Of a stretch of 64,000 nt of DNA, positions 28,312 to 37,179 are shown piece by piece. Made by a program: the position numbers and the translations under genes. The notes under the pieces are model-generated. The model worked only from the letters and a program-made list of their open reading frames with translations, had not been told where the DNA came from and did not search any database. Each line of letters starts with the position of its first letter. Position 1 is the stretch's first letter. Origin of the DNA: Mesorhizobium opportunistum WSM2075 (GTDB taxonomy: Bacteria > Pseudomonadota > Alphaproteobacteria > Rhizobiales > Rhizobiaceae); NCBI RefSeq assembly GCF_000176035.2, contig NC_015675.1, forward strand, positions 3,910,001 through 3,974,000. The letters run 5' to 3'.

Positions 28312-30873
28312 ATGGCAGAGTTTCCGAAAAAGGCGAAGGTCGTCATCATAGGCCTCGGCGGCATCGTCGGCGCGTCGATCGCCCATCATCTGATCGAGCG
28401 TGGATGGGACGACATCGTCGGCATCGACAAGTCGGGCATCCCGACCGATATCGGTTCCACCGCGCATGCCTCCGACTTCTGCTACACGACCAGCCACGAC
28501 TTCCTGTCCTGCTGGACGACGCTTTATTCCATCGATTTCTACGAGAAGATGGGCCACTATGCGCGCATCGGCGGCCTTGAAGTCGCGCGCGTCGGCGACG
28601 ACGGCCGCATGGGCGAGATCAAGCGCAAGATCGCTTCTGCGAAGGCTTTTGGCACACGTGCACGCCTGATCGAACCGGCCGAGATCAAGGAAAAATTCCC
28701 GCTGATCGAAGAAGGGATGGTGCAGGGCGGGCTCTGGGATCCCGATGCGGGCCTGGTGATCCCGCGTTCGCAGACTGTCGCCGGCAAGCTGGTCGACCAG
28801 GCGGAAGCTTCGGGCAAGCTCAAATCCTTCGCCAACACGCCGGCCAGGTCGCTCGTCGTCAAGGACGGCCGGATCAGCGCCGTGGTGACCGATCGCGGCA
28901 CCATCGAAGCCGATTATGTCATCGTCTGCGCCGGTATCTGGGGCCGTCTGATCGCGGAAATGGTCGGCGAGGATCTGCCGGTCATGCCAATCGACCATCC
29001 GCTGACCTTCTTCGGTCCCTATAATGAGTTCGCCGGCACCGGCAAGGAGATCGGCTGGCCGCTGCTGCGCGACCAGGGCAACTCGGCCTACATGCGCGAC
29101 ACCGGCGATCCCAAGACCGCCGAGGGCGGCCAGATCGAGTGGGGCTATTACGAAGAAAACAATCCGCGCCTCTGCCATCCGCGCGACCTGCTTGAGAAGG
29201 ACCAGGCCCGGCTATCGCCATCGCAGCGCGACCTCGACATGGAGCAGATCCTGGCACCGCTCGAGCGCGCCATGGAACTGACGCCGATCCTGGGCGAACT
29301 CGGCTACAATGAAAGCCATTCCTTCAACGGCCTCTTGCAGGTGACGGCCGATGGCGGACCGTCGATGGGCGAAAGCCAGAAGGTGAGGGGGCTCTGGTAT
29401 GCGGTCGCCATCTGGGTCAAGGACGGCCCCGGCATGGGCAAGCTGATCGCCGATTGGATGACGGACGGCCGCACGGAAATCGACCACCACGCCATCGACT
29501 ATGCGCGCTTCTATCCGCACCAGACGAAGGAACAGTTCATCTGGGACCGCTGCACCGAAACGGCGATGAAGGTTTACAATCCCGCGGTGCATCCGCGCGA
29601 GCCGTTTTCCAAGGCCCGCAACATCAGGCGTTCGCCGTTCTGGGAGCGCGAGAAGGAGCTCGGCGGCTACTTCATGGAACTGGGCGGATGGGAGCGTGCT
29701 CACGGCTATGCCGCCAACGAGCATCTGCTGGAGAAATACGGCAACCGCGTGCCGGTGCGCGAGAACGAATGGGACAATCGCCATTTCTGGCGTGTCTCCA
29801 ACGCCGAACATCTGGCGATGAGCGAGGATTGCGGCATCGTCAACCTGTCGCATTTCTCGATGTATGACATCGAGGGACCCGACCACGTCGCGTTGCTGGA
29901 GTGGCTTTGCGCGGCCAAGATCGGCGGTGACAACAATATCGGCAAGGGCATCTACACCCACTTCCTCGATGAGGAAGGCATGGTGCGCGCCGACTTCACC
30001 GTCATCCGCATGGCGGACCGCTGTCGTTTGATCGACGGCGCGGACGCCGGCCCGCGCGACTTCCAGTACATGCGCCGCACAGCGCAGGACAAAGGTTTTG
30101 ATGTCACCATCACCGACGTGACGGAGAAATTCGTCACCATCGGCATCTGGGGTCCGAATGCCCGTGCCACCCTGCAGAAAGTGGTCGAGAACCCCGAGGG
30201 TCTTTCGCTCGAGAATTTTCCGTTCGCGGCGATCAAGCCGGTCAGGATCGGCGGCAAGGACGTCACCGCCTTCCGCATCTCCTATGTCGGCGAGCAGGGC
30301 TGGGAACTGCACATGCGCTACGAGGACGGTCTCGCCGTCTGGGATGCGCTGCGCTCGACCGGCGTGATGCCGTTCGGCGTCGAGACCTATGCCAACACGC
30401 GCCGCATGGAAAAGAGCCTGCGACTGCAGAACGCCGACCTCTTGACCGAGTACAATCTGCTCGAAGCCGATCTCGCGCGTCCGAAGGTCAAGGAGAATGA
30501 TTTCTGCGGCAGGGCCAAGCATCTGGAATACCGCGCCCGCGAGCACCAGCCGGCCATGCTGTGCACGCTGGTGATGACCGAGAACACCGATTCCAAGGGC
30601 GTCGCCCGCTATCCCCTCGGCATCATGCCGGTGATGGACCCCGAGACGGGCGAAACGCTGGTCGACGATCTCGGCCGCCGGTCCTTCACTTCCTCGGTCG
30701 CCTACGGCCCGACCATCGGCAAGAACATCGCGCTCGCCTATCTGCCCTGGGCATATGCCCAGGAAGGCCGCAAGCTGGCTGTCGAATATTTCGGCGAGAC
30801 ATACCCAGTCGAAGTCGCGGCTGTCGGTTACAAGCCGCTCTATGATCCGGAGAATCTGAAGCCGCGCAGCTGA
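28312..30873 (+). CDS. FAD-dependent oxidoreductase-GcvT fusion, divergent dimethylglycine-dehydrogenase type
   Basis: The 853-residue protein starts MAEFPKKAKVVIIGLGG at 28312; the earlier in-frame start has no ribosome site. The FAD loop GLGGIVG lies at residues 14-20. The flavinylation motif is changed to GSTAHASDF, keeping His52 but losing the Trp. The C-terminal GcvT domain keeps ISYVGEQGWELHMRYE. It is related to, but clearly different from, the 819- and 817-residue proteins. It stands alone between the sugar cluster and a terminator at 30899, so it has its own promoter. The substrate is probably another N-methyl (or O-methyl) compound. Confidence 0.88.
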   Translation: MAEFPKKAKVVIIGLGGIVGASIAHHLIERGWDDIVGIDKSGIPTDIGSTAHASDFCYTTSHDFLSCWTTLYSIDFYEKMGHYARIGGLEVARVGDDGRMGEIKRKIASAKAFGTRARLIEPAEIKEKFPLIEEGMVQGGLWDPDAGLVIPRSQTVAGKLVDQAEASGKLKSFANTPARSLVVKDGRISAVVTDRGTIEADYVIVCAGIWGRLIAEMVGEDLPVMPIDHPLTFFGPYNEFAGTGKEIGWPLLRDQGNSAYMRDTGDPKTAEGGQIEWGYYEENNPRLCHPRDLLEKDQARLSPSQRDLDMEQILAPLERAMELTPILGELGYNESHSFNGLLQVTADGGPSMGESQKVRGLWYAVAIWVKDGPGMGKLIADWMTDGRTEIDHHAIDYARFYPHQTKEQFIWDRCTETAMKVYNPAVHPREPFSKARNIRRSPFWEREKELGGYFMELGGWERAHGYAANEHLLEKYGNRVPVRENEWDNRHFWRVSNAEHLAMSEDCGIVNLSHFSMYDIEGPDHVALLEWLCAAKIGGDNNIGKGIYTHFLDEEGMVRADFTVIRMADRCRLIDGADAGPRDFQYMRRTAQDKGFDVTITDVTEKFVTIGIWGPNARATLQKVVENPEGLSLENFPFAAIKPVRIGGKDVTAFRISYVGEQGWELHMRYEDGLAVWDALRSTGVMPFGVETYANTRRMEKSLRLQNADLLTEYNLLEADLARPKVKENDFCGRAKHLEYRAREHQPAMLCTLVMTENTDSKGVARYPLGIMPVMDPETGETLVDDLGRRSFTSSVAYGPTIGKNIALAYLPWAYAQEGRKLAVEYFGETYPVEVAAVGYKPLYDPENLKPRS

Positions 30874-30898
30874 TTGCCGGGCAGAACGGAGCGATTGC

Positions 30899-30935
30899 AA
30901 AAGCCTGGCCTTCGAGCCGGGCTTTTGTCTTTTTA
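30899..30935 (+). terminator. Rho-independent terminator
   Basis: AAAAGCCTGGC (30899-30909) pairs with GCCGGGCTTTT (30916-30926), with a single G-T pair, around a short loop and is followed by GTCTTTTT. It ends the 853-residue oxidoreductase transcript. Confidence 0.85.
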
Positions 30936-30964
30936 ACCGAGCGGTTTTCGCTTACCCTTGCGGC

Positions 30965-31813
30965 ATGTCTGCTTTCCCGTGTGCAAGACATCTGCTTTCC
31001 GGCTGCGCCGCGCTGGCACTGACGCTCTGGCTGACGCCGGGATCGCGCGCGGACGAGCCGGTCGATGTCGAGCTGGTGCTGGCGGTCGATGTCTCGCTGT
31101 CGATGTCGGCGGACGAGCTCGAAATCCAGCGCCATGGCTACGCAGCGGCGCTGACACATGACAATGTATTGCAGGCGATCGCCAATGGCTCCTATGGCAA
31201 GATCGCCGTCACCTATGTCGAATGGGCCGGCACCAGCTGGCAGCGTGTCATCGTGCCTTGGACGGTCATCGCCAACCGTGACGATGCCGAGCGGGTGGTC
31301 GCACAAATGTCGGCGCATCCGCCCGACAGCGCGCGGCGCACCTCGATATCCGGCGCGCTGGAGTTCGGCAGCGACCTTTTCGCCGAAAGCGGCTACCAGG
31401 GGACCAAGCGGGTCATCGACATTTCCGGCGACGGGCCCAACAACCAGGGCGCGCCGGTCAACCTCACCCGTGACAGGGTGGTCAGGCAAGGCATCGTCAT
31501 CAACGGCCTGCCGCTGATGACCCGCGGCGGCTTTTCCGGCGCCTACGACGTCAACGATCTCGACCGCTACTACAGCGACTGCGTCATCGGCGGCCCGGGA
31601 GCCTTCATGATCCCGGTCAACGACTGGACGCAATTTCCCGAAGCCATCCGCCGCAAACTGGTGCTGGAGCTTGCCGGCCCGGCGTCACCGCAATGGGCGG
31701 CCGAGAAGGCGGATCGTCCGCCAGTCGTGCTGGCGCAGGAAAAGCCCGCCAGCGATTGCCAGATCGGCGAGAAAATGTGGCGCAACCGGAGCTGGATGCC
31801 GGACAGCCGCTAG
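30965..31813 (+). CDS. Secreted DUF1194 protein with von Willebrand A-like fold
   Basis: The 282-residue protein has a signal peptide (SGCAALALTLWLTPGSRA, cut near residue 30). The mature part opens VDVELVLAVDVSLSMS, a MIDAS-like DxSxS metal site of VWA domains. DUF1194 proteins are frequent in Hyphomicrobiales and have no known function. RVIDISGDGPNNQGAPV near residue 160 completes the metal-binding face. It is followed at 31907 by another small secreted protein and preceded by a terminator, so it forms its own transcript. Confidence 0.85.
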   Translation: MSAFPCARHLLSGCAALALTLWLTPGSRADEPVDVELVLAVDVSLSMSADELEIQRHGYAAALTHDNVLQAIANGSYGKIAVTYVEWAGTSWQRVIVPWTVIANRDDAERVVAQMSAHPPDSARRTSISGALEFGSDLFAESGYQGTKRVIDISGDGPNNQGAPVNLTRDRVVRQGIVINGLPLMTRGGFSGAYDVNDLDRYYSDCVIGGPGAFMIPVNDWTQFPEAIRRKLVLELAGPASPQWAAEKADRPPVVLAQEKPASDCQIGEKMWRNRSWMPDSR

Positions 31814-31906
31814 AGACCCAGGCGCAGGTGGGAGGAGGCATTGGCAAACTGATCGGCCCGCGCTATCCAGCCGGTGGGGGCCACGGTCGAACCGAGGAAA
31901 CATCAG

Positions 31907-32245
31907 ATGAAGCGCCTTGCCGTCCTGACAGCTGTCGCGTCCGTGCTTTTTGCAGATGGCGCCAGCGCCCAATACAACGACCAGCCGGCCTGCGTCATGT
32001 TCGAGCACGCGAATTTTCGCGGGCGGTCGATCGAAATGGCGCCCGACGATTCGGTGAGCTTTCGCGGTGGTCAGTTCTGGAACGATCGTGTTTCTTCGGT
32101 GTTCGTCAGCCGCGGCTGCACGCTCGTGGCCTATGAGGATACGCGGATGGGCGGCCGTTCGATAGAGATCGGCCGCAGAGCCCGCTATCTCGGAGGCAAC
32201 TGGAACGATCGCATCTCGTCCGCCGAGTGCGTCTGCGACGGTTAA
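31907..32245 (+). CDS. Secreted beta/gamma-crystallin-like small protein
   Basis: The ATG at 31907 follows GAGGAA. The product has 112 residues with a signal peptide ending GASA-Q. The mature part contains two related Greek-key-like units, CVMFEHANFRGRSIEMAPDD and LVAYEDTRMGGRSIEIG, each ended by a W-N-D-R-(V/I)-S-S motif. This is the pattern of beta/gamma-crystallin and peptidase-inhibitor I36 domains, which often bind calcium. Four cysteines may form disulfides. Function unknown; it may follow the DUF1194 gene in one transcript. Confidence 0.75.
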   Translation: MKRLAVLTAVASVLFADGASAQYNDQPACVMFEHANFRGRSIEMAPDDSVSFRGGQFWNDRVSSVFVSRGCTLVAYEDTRMGGRSIEIGRRARYLGGNWNDRISSAECVCDG

Positions 32246-32407
32246 AATATCCTGGATTCAGGCAGCAGGTAGCCATTGGGTCATTTGGCTGCCGGGCCGG
32301 CTGCGTGTCTCAGGCCAACCCGACACGCGCTTCACCATGCTGTTGATTGACAAGGTCGCCGGTGTCTGTGAACTATTTCCCCCAAGAGAAACAAAAGGGG
32401 AACCGAC

Positions 32408-33358
32408 ATGAACAGAATCGCCATTTTCGCCGCAACATTGACACTTGCCGCCGGCCTGTCCGCGCCGGTGATGGCCGCCACGTCGGTCACCATCGGCATC
32501 AGCGGCTGGACCGGCTTCGCGCCGCTGACGCTTGCCAAGCAGGCAGGCCTCTTCGAGAAACACGGCCTCGACGTGACCTTGAAGAAGGTGCCGCAGGCCA
32601 GCCGTCCGCTCGCCATCGCCAGCGGCGACCTGCAATGCGCCGCCACCACGGTCGAGACCTGGCTGGTGTGGAACGCCAGCGGGGTGACCACCAAGCAGAT
32701 CTTCCAGCTCGACAAATCCTACGGCGCCGACGGCATCGTCGTGCGCAACGACATCAAGACCGTCGCCGATCTCAAGGGCAAGAATGTCGCGTCCTCGGCG
32801 CCGGGCACGTCACCCTATTTCATGCTCGCCTGGGTCCTGAACAAGAACGGCATGTCGACCAAGGATGTCACCGTCGTCAACCTTGAGCCGGACGCGGCGG
32901 CGCAAGCCTTCCTTGCCGGCCAGAACGATGCCGCGGTCACCTATGAGCCGTTCATCTCGGCGGTGCGCGACAAGGCCGACCAAGGCCATATCCTGGCGAC
33001 CACGCTCGACTATCCGATGGTCCTCGACACGGTCGGCTGCACGCCGGAATTCCTCAAGGCCAACCCGGATGCCGCCAAGGCGCTCGCCGACAGCTATTTC
33101 GAGGCGCTCGACCTGATCAAGAAGGATCCGCAGAGATCCTACGAGATCATGGGCGCCGATGTGAAACAGTCTGCCAAGGAATTCGAGGATTCGGCGAAGT
33201 ACCTGAAATGGGCCGACAAGGCCGAAAACAAGCAGTTCTTCACCAAGGAATTCCAGGATTTTTCCAAGACCGCCGGCGATCTGCTGCTGCAGATGGGGCT
33301 GATCAAGGAAGCGCCCGACGTCGGGACGTTGGCCGACACCAGCGCGGTGGCGAACTGA
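32408..33358 (+). CDS. ABC transporter periplasmic binding protein, NitT/TauT family
   Basis: The 316-residue protein has a signal peptide (AAGLSAPVMA-A near residue 23) and the NMT1/SsuA-like fold: GISGWTGFAPLTLAKQAGLF followed by FEKHGLDVTLKKV. It captures a small organic anion or amine for the permease and ATPase that follow. The specificity (sulfonate, taurine, thiamine precursor, or similar) cannot be told. GGGGA lies 10 bases before the start. The GATase-AraC regulator across the gap at 35043 may control it. Confidence 0.88.
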   Translation: MNRIAIFAATLTLAAGLSAPVMAATSVTIGISGWTGFAPLTLAKQAGLFEKHGLDVTLKKVPQASRPLAIASGDLQCAATTVETWLVWNASGVTTKQIFQLDKSYGADGIVVRNDIKTVADLKGKNVASSAPGTSPYFMLAWVLNKNGMSTKDVTVVNLEPDAAAQAFLAGQNDAAVTYEPFISAVRDKADQGHILATTLDYPMVLDTVGCTPEFLKANPDAAKALADSYFEALDLIKKDPQRSYEIMGADVKQSAKEFEDSAKYLKWADKAENKQFFTKEFQDFSKTAGDLLLQMGLIKEAPDVGTLADTSAVAN

Positions 33359-33458
33359 CGAACAGCCTTTGCCCATGAAGCGACGGCGCCTGGCGCCGCC
33401 GCTTTCCCACGGACAAATTTGAGCATGGGGACGAAATGACGATGCGGACGATCTGACG

Positions 33459-34232
33459 ATGCGCCCCCTGCATCCGGTCGCGCCGGGCCTCCGAACCGTG
33501 CTCGGCATTTCCTTCTTCGTGCTGTTTGTGGCGTTCTGGGCGTGGATCACACTTGGCGGGCACGTCAACCGCATCTTCCTCGCCGACCCGCTGTCAATGC
33601 TGCGAGACGGCTGGCGGCTGCTGGTCGAGGACCGTTTCTGGCTCGACATATTGATCACCATCTGGCGGGTCTTCGGCGGTTTTGTGCTGGCGTCGGTCGT
33701 TGCCGTGCCGATCGGCATCGCGATGGGCGCCTGGAAGCCGGTGGAGGCGTTTCTCGAACCTTTCGTCTCCTTCGCCCGCTATCTGCCGGCATCCGCCTTC
33801 ATTCCGCTGCTCATCCTGTGGGCCGGCATCGGTGAACTGGAAAAACTGCTCGTCATCTTCGTCGGCTCGGTGTTCCAGATCATCCTGATCATTGCCGTCA
33901 AGGTGGGGTCGACGCGGCGCGACCTGGTCGAAGCCGCCTATACGCTGGGCTCGACCAACAACGGCATCGTCAAACGGGTGATCATGCCGGCCAATGCGCC
34001 AGAAATCGCCGAGACGCTGCGGCTGGTGCTCGGCTGGGCCTGGACCTATGTCATCGTCGCCGAGCTGATCGGCTCGTCGTCGGGCATCGGCTATATGATC
34101 ATCAACAGCCAGTCGCGGCTGGCGACCGGGCAGATCATCTTCGGCATCATCGTCATCGGGCTGATCGGGCTGTTGTCCGATTTTGCCTTCAAGGCGTTCA
34201 ACCGCTGGCTCTTTCCGTGGAGCCTGGCGTGA
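33459..34232 (+). CDS. ABC transporter permease, SsuC/TauC type
   Basis: The 257-residue protein has five or six transmembrane helices. Its EAA-like loop reads AAYTLGSTNNGIVKRVIMP, where the ATPase docks. It belongs to the BPD inner-membrane family used by NitT/TauT importers. Its stop overlaps the GTG start of the ATPase gene (GTGA). It is 100 bases after the binding protein gene, in one operon. Confidence 0.9.
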   Translation: MRPLHPVAPGLRTVLGISFFVLFVAFWAWITLGGHVNRIFLADPLSMLRDGWRLLVEDRFWLDILITIWRVFGGFVLASVVAVPIGIAMGAWKPVEAFLEPFVSFARYLPASAFIPLLILWAGIGELEKLLVIFVGSVFQIILIIAVKVGSTRRDLVEAAYTLGSTNNGIVKRVIMPANAPEIAETLRLVLGWAWTYVIVAELIGSSSGIGYMIINSQSRLATGQIIFGIIVIGLIGLLSDFAFKAFNRWLFPWSLA

Positions 34233-35011
34233 GCAAGCTTCTTATCGAGGGCGTTTCGCGCACCTTTGCAGGCGTGCGCGGCGGACAGCCGGTCAGGGCG
34301 CTGATGCCGGTCGACATGGCGGTTGCCGCCAACGACTTCATCACCATTCTGGGGCCGTCCGGCTGCGGAAAATCGACATTGCTTAGGATCGTCGCTGGCC
34401 TCGAAGCGCCGAGCGAAGGCCGTGTGCTGCTCGACGGCAAGGCGGTGACGCGACCGGGACCGGATCGCGGCATGGTCTTCCAGTCCTACACGCTGTTTCC
34501 GTGGCTGACGGTGGCCGAGAATATCGCCTTCGGCCTGCGCAAACGCGGCACGGCGCAAAAGGAGCGCGACGGGGTCGTCGCTTCCTATGTCGATCTCGTC
34601 GGGCTGAAAGGGTTCGAGAACCATTGGCCGAAGCAGCTTTCCGGCGGCATGCAGCAGCGCACGGCGATTGCCCGGGCGCTGGCCAACGATCCCGAGATCC
34701 TGTTGCTGGACGAGCCGTTCGGCGCGCTCGACAACCAGACGCGCGGGCTGATGCAGGAATTGCTGCTCGGCATCTGGGAACGGCGCAAGAAGACGGTGCT
34801 GTTCGTCACCCACGACATCGAGGAGGCGATCTTCATGGCCTCGCGGGTGATCGTGATGACGGCGCGGCCCGGCAGCATCAAGTCGGATGTCGCCATCGAC
34901 CTCCCGCATCCGCGCTATTACACGCTCAAAACCAGTCCGGAATTCTCCGCGCTGAAGGCGCGGCTGACCGAGGATATCCGCGTCGAGGCGATGCGGACGG
35001 CGCAGGCGTAG
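34229..35011 (+). CDS. ABC transporter ATP-binding protein, SsuB/TauB type
   Basis: The 260-residue ATPase has Walker A GPSGCGKST, signature LSGGMQQRTAIARAL, Walker B ILLLDEPFGALD and a switch His in LFVTHDIEEA. GTG at 34229 overlaps the permease stop; another GTG at 34217 is possible. It powers the importer coded just upstream. A C-terminal stretch of about 30 residues (PRYYTLKTSPEF) is typical of this subfamily. Confidence 0.92.
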   Translation: MSKLLIEGVSRTFAGVRGGQPVRALMPVDMAVAANDFITILGPSGCGKSTLLRIVAGLEAPSEGRVLLDGKAVTRPGPDRGMVFQSYTLFPWLTVAENIAFGLRKRGTAQKERDGVVASYVDLVGLKGFENHWPKQLSGGMQQRTAIARALANDPEILLLDEPFGALDNQTRGLMQELLLGIWERRKKTVLFVTHDIEEAIFMASRVIVMTARPGSIKSDVAIDLPHPRYYTLKTSPEFSALKARLTEDIRVEAMRTAQA

Positions 35012-35042
35012 CCGACCGAGGCCTGACCGGCGGAATTGCGGG

Positions 35043-36044
35043 TCAGGCGGCCAGCAGCTGCTTGCGGTCGACGCGCTCCTGCTGCGGCGAGCGGGCGTAA
35101 AGCTCGCGGTAGCATTTGGAGAAATGCGAGGCCGAGACGAAGCCGCAGGCGACAGCCACCTCGACCACCGGCATCGACGACTGGATCAGCAGGTGCCGGG
35201 CGCGGTCGAGCCGGATTTCCAGGTAGTAGCGGGCAGGGGAGCGGCCCATCTCGGTGCGGAACAGGCGCTCGATCTGGCGCCGCGACAGGTCGACATGGTC
35301 GGCGATCTCGATCAGCGACAGCGGCTCGGAGAGGTTGCCTTCCATTAGCTCGATGATGGTCAGCACTTTCGAGTTCTGCACGCCGAGGCGGGCACGCAGC
35401 GGCAGGCGCTGGCGGTCGGTCGGGCTGCGCACGCGGTCGGTCAGCACCTGCTCGCAGACGCGGTTGACGAGGCTCTCGTCGAAATCGTCGCCGATCAGCT
35501 TCAGCATCATGTCGAGTGCTGCGGTGCCGCCGGCGCAGGTGTAGATGTTCTGGTCGATCTCGAAGAGGTCGGCAAAGACATTGGCCTTGGGAAACGCCTC
35601 GGAAAAGCCCGGCAGGTTTTCCCAATGAATGGCGCAGCGCTTGTTGGACAGCAGACCGGCGGCGGCGAGGATATGCGCGCCGGTGCACAGGCCGCCGACG
35701 GCGACACCGCGATTGTACTCTTCGCGCAGCCAGGCGAAGGCCGACTTGTTATGGTAGCGCTCGACATCGATGCCGCTGCAGACGATGGCCATGTTGGGCC
35801 GTTCAGGACCCGCCATCTTCTTGCGCTCCTCCTCGAGCGAGGTGTTGACGGCGCATTCGACACCGTTGGAGGCGCGCACCGGCTTGCCGTCGATGCTGGC
35901 CAGGCGCCAGCGATAGGCCTCGTAACCGAGCATGCGGTTGGCCGAACGCAGCGGGTCGAGCGCGGTCGCAAAAGCGATCATGGTGAAGTCGGGGACAAGA
36001 AAGAACACAAACGATCGCTTGATCGGATGCTTTACGGCGTTCAA
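35043..36044 (-). CDS. GATase1-like AraC-family transcriptional regulator (GlxA/GbdR type)
   Basis: The 333-residue regulator has a class I amidotransferase-like ligand domain (FFLVPDFTMIAFATALDPLR at the start, GLCTGAHILAAAGLL with the nucleophile-position Cys). A C-terminal AraC helix-turn-helix pair follows (LSLIEIADHVDLSRRQIERL and AVACGFVSASHFSKCYRE). This architecture includes GbdR, which activates glycine betaine and dimethylglycine catabolism in Pseudomonas. With so many demethylases nearby, a GbdR-like role is attractive but unproved. A 22-base palindrome lies about 105 bases upstream of its start. It converges on the ABC operon. Confidence 0.85.
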   Translation of the reverse strand: MNAVKHPIKRSFVFFLVPDFTMIAFATALDPLRSANRMLGYEAYRWRLASIDGKPVRASNGVECAVNTSLEEERKKMAGPERPNMAIVCSGIDVERYHNKSAFAWLREEYNRGVAVGGLCTGAHILAAAGLLSNKRCAIHWENLPGFSEAFPKANVFADLFEIDQNIYTCAGGTAALDMMLKLIGDDFDESLVNRVCEQVLTDRVRSPTDRQRLPLRARLGVQNSKVLTIIELMEGNLSEPLSLIEIADHVDLSRRQIERLFRTEMGRSPARYYLEIRLDRARHLLIQSSMPVVEVAVACGFVSASHFSKCYRELYARSPQQERVDRKQLLAA

Positions 36045-36148
36045 GGGAACCTCACACAGCCATGACGCGAACAGGATGTCGCGAATAGCATAGCGTCATC
36101 AGGAAAAGCCATGCTTGTCAATCGGCTATGCCGCCTGGACGCGATTAA

Positions 36149-36170
36149 ATTTGCGACATGGGTCGCAAAT
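36149..36170. promoter_or_regulatory. Perfect palindrome upstream of the GATase-AraC regulator
   Basis: ATTTGCGAC-ATGG-GTCGCAAAT has nine-base perfect arms with a four-base centre. It lies in the promoter region of the regulator at 36044. Half-sites TTTGCGAC recur at 49696-49703 and 49753-49760 beside the mttB-type gene, and at 28213-28220 (reverse) upstream of the 853-residue demethylase. It may be an operator, either autoregulatory or shared. Confidence 0.5.
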
Positions 36171-36212
36171 GGGCAATGCGATCGATGAACCCCGCGGGAG
36201 CGGGTGAGGTGG

Positions 36213-36250
36213 AAACAAAAACGCCGCCTCGGCCAAGGCCGGGCGGCGTT
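36213..36250 (-). terminator. Rho-independent terminator of the 46-codon ORF
   Basis: Read on the minus strand, the AACGCCGCC stem pairs with GGCGGCGTT (36242-36250 and 36220-36228) and is followed by TTTTGTTT. It lies 47 bases after the stop of the small ORF at 36297, which supports that ORF being transcribed. Confidence 0.8.
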
Positions 36251-36296
36251 GCAGTCATGGGAGCAGCGGCAGGGACGCGCTGCCCCGAAGAAATCT

Positions 36297-36437
36297 TCAG
36301 GCGACGAAGCCGAGGCGTGCAGCAGCCATGGCGCCGGTCTGGCCGGGCATGGTGTTGGCGAGGCGCTGACGCTCGAGAGCGGTCGTCAGGTTCATTTCGC
36401 GGCGGGCGAAGAGGCGGGCAAAAAGCTTCATGATCAT
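36297..36437 (-). CDS. Very small basic protein, 46 residues
   Basis: The frame starts MIMKLFARLFARREMNLTTA, with a GGAGATG just before, and ends ARLGFVA-stop. The start may be the second Met. The N-terminal 12 residues form a basic amphipathic helix; the rest is polar. It is not a clear DUF1127 member, although its size and basic first helix resemble those proteins and two DUF1127 genes lie close by. The terminator directly downstream is the best evidence that it is a gene. Confidence 0.55.
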   Translation of the reverse strand: MIMKLFARLFARREMNLTTALERQRLANTMPGQTGAMAAARLGFVA

Positions 36438-36699
36438 CTCCATTCGGTTGCTCAGACGGGTCGCCTTCGCTTGATGGAGTGGGGCAGCTCGTTTGCTGGC
36501 GGTGATATAGGCTTGTGTAAGCAGAAACTAAATCGCAAAAGCGAAGCGCTTGATATGAAAAGCGACATCAGATGCGACAAATTTGGGCATGATGCTCAGA
36601 ATCTATTATTGTTTACAGCCGGTTAGTTCAAAATTCGGGATGCTATGCGGCTTGTTCATATGCGCCATGCAGCGGCAGCATGGCTCGTGAATTCATTTG
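36438..36699. other. A/T-rich intergenic region
   Basis: This stretch has a lower GC content than its surroundings and no codon-like ORF. It should hold the promoter of the small minus-strand ORF at 36437. GCGACATCAGATGCGACA (36561-36578) contains a direct repeat of GCGACA. Nothing else is recognised. Confidence 0.5.
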
Positions 36700-36751
36700 A
36701 ATGCAAATAAAATAGAGAAGGCCTGCCGGGCGGGTGGCGCGGCAGGCCTTC
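36700..36751 (-). terminator. Rho-independent terminator of the first DUF1127 gene
   Basis: GAAGGCCTGCCG (36718-36729) pairs with CGGCAGGCCTTC (36740-36751), a perfect 12-base stem, and the minus strand continues into TCTATTTTATTT. It lies 19 bases after the DUF1127 stop. Confidence 0.85.
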
Positions 36752-36770
36752 AGCATTTGATACACACGAT

Positions 36771-36956
36771 TTACTTTGCTCCAGCCCAGGATCCGATGCC
36801 GTTGCGAATACCGGCCTTGGCGTCGGAGGCTTCAGGCCAGCCAATATCCTTTTGCAGTTCGATCGGCAGGGAACGGATGGCACGTTCGGTCTGGTAGCGG
36901 GCACGGGCCTCGCTGAATTCGGTCGCGATGCGGCCGAGGGACGACAGGATAGACAT
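36771..36956 (-). CDS. DUF1127 small protein (61 residues)
   Basis: The protein begins MSILSSLGRIATEFSEARA and has the DUF1127 core RYQTERAIRSLPIELQKDIGW, in which L-x-x-L-P-x-x-x-x-K-D-I-G-W is the family signature. The ribosome site AAGGGAG is well placed. DUF1127 proteins are short, Arg-rich and abundant in Rhizobiales; in Agrobacterium they have been linked to phosphate and RNA metabolism (remembered, not derived here). It is a single gene with its own terminator. A second copy of the same length lies at 39318-39503. Confidence 0.85.
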   Translation of the reverse strand: MSILSSLGRIATEFSEARARYQTERAIRSLPIELQKDIGWPEASDAKAGIRNGIGSWAGAK

Positions 36957-37179
36957 TTCATTCTCCCTTATGTGCCGGACAGGGGTGCCAGGCAGTGGCT
37001 GGTTACGTCATGTCTGTTTCAGCTTCATTTCATGTCGAATGCGGATCTGTGTCGTGTTGGTTTCATGATTGCATCTGGCAGCATCCTGCTTCGACAAGAT
37101 TGACTATCCTCCCAAACTGATGTTCAATCAAACGAAATGGAATGATGCTTTGTATCAGAAAAATTGAAGGTCGATCGCC

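Noticed and set aside
36204..36626. 140-codon plus-strand frame
   Set aside because: It runs through a terminator hairpin and an A/T-rich promoter region, and has no protein-like motif or ribosome site.
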